Assembly: GCA_045542595.1 (NCBI GenBank)
Contig: JAZQLI010000016.1
Span: 1 to 60,518 of the forward strand
From: Scatosoma sp045542595
GTDB taxonomy: Bacteria > Bacillota > Clostridia > Christensenellales > Borkfalkiaceae
Direction of reading: 5' to 3'
Length of the DNA: 60,518 nucleotides
The translations under genes and the position numbers were made by a program. Below are positions 58,631-60,518 of this stretch, one piece after another (the stretch's first letter is position 1; each line of letters begins with the position of its first letter). The notes beneath the pieces were generated by a model, which did no database searches, was not told the origin of the DNA, and was given only the letters and a program-made list of their open reading frames with translations.

Positions 58631-60518
58631 TTATTTTGTTTCAAACCAAGTATTCCCCACGTTCACGTCTACCGTTAAAGGAACGGCAAGCGAAACGGCA
58701 TTTTCCATCTCGTCTTTTAAAATTTTAGCAACCGAATCCGTTTCGTTTAACGGGCAATCGATAAGCAGTTCGTCGTGTACCTGTAATACAAGCTTTGCTT
58801 TATAGTTCCCTTCTTTTAATTTTTTATAGACGTTTATCATAGCAATTTTAATGATATCCGCACTAGAGCCTTGCAAGGGCATATTCATAGCCGCACGTTC
58901 GCCAAAGCTACGAATATTATAATTAGACGAACGTATTTCATTGATAACGCGCCGACGCCCCAGTAATGTAGTAACGTAGCCGTTTTCCGTTGCCATAGAA
59001 ACGTTTTTTTGCATATACGATTGCACGTCAGAATACGTTTCGAAGTATTTTTCAATATATTCTTTCGCACGTTTTGTACTAATATTTAAATCGTTGGAAA
59101 GTCCAAAGGCGCTAATACCGTAAATAATACCGAAATTTACTGCTTTCGCTTCACGCCGTTGCGCGGAAGTAACCTTTTCAAGCGGTATACCAAACACTTG
59201 CGAAGCCGTCGTCGCGTGGATATCCTGTCCGTTGCAATATGCTGCAATCAACTCTTTACAGCCCGAAAAATGAGCCAACAAACGAAGTTCTATTTGCGAA
59301 TAGTCGGCGTCTATTAAAACGTTTCCATTGCTTGCCGTAAACAATTTGCGTAATTCCCTGCCTTCTTCCGTGCGGATAGGAATATTTTGCAAGTTAGGAT
59401 TTGCGCTGGAAAGCCTGCCTGTTGCCGTATTACTTTGATTGTAGGTAGTATGCACCTTTCCGTCTTTTACAAGCGGTTTAAACCCTTCGATATACGTGGA
59501 TTGAATTTTTTGAATTTTTCTATAACGCAATAACTGACGGACAATTTCCGACTGGTCGGCGTATTTTTCTAATTCTTCCGCTGTAGTTTTATAACTTTTA
59601 CTGTCTTTATGTTTCTTTGTTCCGTTGCCGATTTTCAGCTTCTCAAATAAAATTTTCCCAAGCTGTTGGGTAGAATTTACGTTAAATTCTTCGCCGGCAA
59701 GTTCAAAGATACGTTGTTTTACTTCTTCAATTTCTTTTTTATAGCGTTGCGAAAGCTCCGATAAAACGTCTTCTTTCACGCACACGCCTTCTTCTTCCAT
59801 ATCGAACAAAACTTCAATAAGCGGCAATTCCACCGTTTTATATAATTCAATTTCATTCTCTTTTAAAGTGTTGAAATATCTCTTCCAAAGATGCGCCAAG
59901 CCATATGCTTTATTGCGTTCGCTTAAAGCGTTTTGATTTAAGCAATAAACCAATCCGTCGGTATTTCCTAATCCGTCCGCAATACATTTTAGGATTGAAA
60001 TGTCTTCGAACGGTGCGGAAAAAACGATACGGAATTCTTTTAACCGATGCATAATTTCCTTTACGTTATAGCAAATAACACGTTTTTGCCCAGAATAAAC
60101 GGCTTTAAACAACGGAATAAACTCATTTTCGTAAAATCCCGGGTCAAGCAAGCTCTCTTTCACGGGACATACGTATTCCGTAAGAGCGTTTGCTTCCGTC
60201 CACTCTTGCCCAAAAAGAGTAAAGCGAAACGCCGTTCGCTCAAAATCGGTAGCAATATATGCCGCGGAGGAGTTTTCTATTATCTCCACTGCCTTTTGAA
60301 TGGAATCGAGATGTTCTTCCAAGGCTTCCCCACAATTCGCTTCCTTATTTTCGCTGTTACCTAGTTCTTCTTCCGCGAAAATATGCATAGCCGTTAACGA
60401 TTTAAATTCTAATTCCGCAAACTTTTCACGTAAAGTATACGGGAATGGCGTTTCCAAAATACAATCGGATAACGCAACGTCTATCGGCGCATTTGTATCA
60501 ATGGTTGCTAATTTTTTA
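58631..60518 (-). CDS. polA: DNA polymerase I, 5' end cut by the window edge
   Basis: At least 628 residues are present. The frame stays open past a TTG at 60457 to the edge (KKLATIDTNAPIDVAL), so that codon is not the start and the 5'-nuclease domain lies outside. Polymerase motifs are LIDADYSQIELRLLAHF (A), RREAKAVNFGIIYGISAFG (B) and LQVHDELLID (C). The exonuclease region keeps a DxE-like DFE but not the later Asp motifs, so proofreading is probably lost, as in many Firmicutes. Confidence 0.95.
   Translation of the reverse strand, partial: KKLATIDTNAPIDVALSDCILETPFPYTLREKFAELEFKSLTAMHIFAEEELGNSENKEANCGEALEEHLDSIQKAVEIIENSSAAYIATDFERTAFRFTLFGQEWTEANALTEYVCPVKESLLDPGFYENEFIPLFKAVYSGQKRVICYNVKEIMHRLKEFRIVFSAPFEDISILKCIADGLGNTDGLVYCLNQNALSERNKAYGLAHLWKRYFNTLKENEIELYKTVELPLIEVLFDMEEEGVCVKEDVLSELSQRYKKEIEEVKQRIFELAGEEFNVNSTQQLGKILFEKLKIGNGTKKHKDSKSYKTTAEELEKYADQSEIVRQLLRYRKIQKIQSTYIEGFKPLVKDGKVHTTYNQSNTATGRLSSANPNLQNIPIRTEEGRELRKLFTASNGNVLIDADYSQIELRLLAHFSGCKELIAAYCNGQDIHATTASQVFGIPLEKVTSAQRREAKAVNFGIIYGISAFGLSNDLNISTKRAKEYIEKYFETYSDVQSYMQKNVSMATENGYVTTLLGRRRVINEIRSSNYNIRSFGERAAMNMPLQGSSADIIKIAMINVYKKLKEGNYKAKLVLQVHDELLIDCPLNETDSVAKILKDEMENAVSLAVPLTVDVNVGNTWFETK

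Noticed and set aside
60455..60457. TTG as start of a short DNA polymerase
   Set aside because: The frame continues open to the window edge with polA-like sequence, so the gene is cut by the edge and not truncated in nature.
1..60518. tRNA and rRNA genes
   Set aside because: I looked for tRNA-like ends and conserved rRNA stretches in the gaps and saw none; the gaps are short and filled by promoters, terminators and hairpins.

Overview
This window looks like a chromosomal segment of an uncultured, spore-forming member of the Clostridia. It is AT-rich with a low-GC Firmicutes gene style. It carries the whole spoIIIAA-AH set, spoIVB and a GerW/YtfJ protein, an IspH-ribosomal S1 fusion, scpA-scpB, and a clostridial glycogen operon. 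Start codons include several TTGs behind good Shine-Dalgarno sites. I cannot name genus or family from the sequence alone. No rRNA, tRNA or CRISPR array was recognised.

Layout. (1) 0.1-5.3 kb: a five-gene membrane decarboxylase/transcarboxylase cluster (acyl-CoA-type carboxyltransferase, OadG-like anchor, biotin carrier, OadB-like Na+ pump, OadA-like carboxyltransferase). (2) 5.4-12.5 kb: an HI0933-type flavoprotein, an AroH-Cmk fusion, PlsC, the IspH-S1 fusion and HtpG. (3) 12.6-27.8 kb: spoIIIAA-AH, asp23, nusB, folD, ispA, dxs, tlyA, nadK, argR, recN, spoIVB and a D,D-carboxypeptidase. (4) 28.0-33.6 kb: lysA, scpA, scpB, a DUF2953-like gene, ytfJ, a second D,D-carboxypeptidase and a pseudouridine synthase. 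All of these genes are on the + strand. (5) 33.6-36.9 kb, - strand: lexA, hflX and a XerS-like tyrosine recombinase, with one small + strand Cys-rich gene between lexA and hflX. (6) 37.06-47.27 kb: a 10.2 kb integrated element. (7) 47.3-60.5 kb, all - strand: a GH13 glycosidase, glgP, glgA, glgD, glgC, glgB, then coaE and polA (cut by the window edge).

The main discovery candidate is region 6. It is bounded by a 26-bp direct repeat. The right copy sits inside a near-perfect palindrome with a 6-bp centre (a dif-like shape), and the left copy lies 133 bp upstream of the XerS-like gene. The host gene strand bias flips around this place, so it is probably the replication-terminus dif locus, occupied by an element that uses the host Xer recombinase. 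The element has the gene plan of a filamentous phage: XRE repressor with three operators, small ssDNA-binding-like protein, small membrane protein, two large surface proteins, and a Zot-like morphogenesis ATPase. In the circular form the Zot gene would follow the late genes, because the attachment site cuts the operon. Replication appears to depend on a CRESS-virus-type Rep (HUH endonuclease plus SF3 helicase) next to an iteron-rich origin. A second, stand-alone HUH-domain protein of 109 residues lies among the late genes. Between Rep and the repressor is a 650-bp region with two apparent type I toxin-antitoxin-like modules. One of them has an ORF-enclosing RNA stem that would sequester the toxin ribosome binding site.

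The host genes are otherwise ordinary core metabolism. Points of interest there are two domain fusions with internal start sites at the junction, a decarboxylase cluster with two different carboxyltransferases, scattered 13-bp palindromes, and a LacI-type operator downstream of the glycogen operon promoter.
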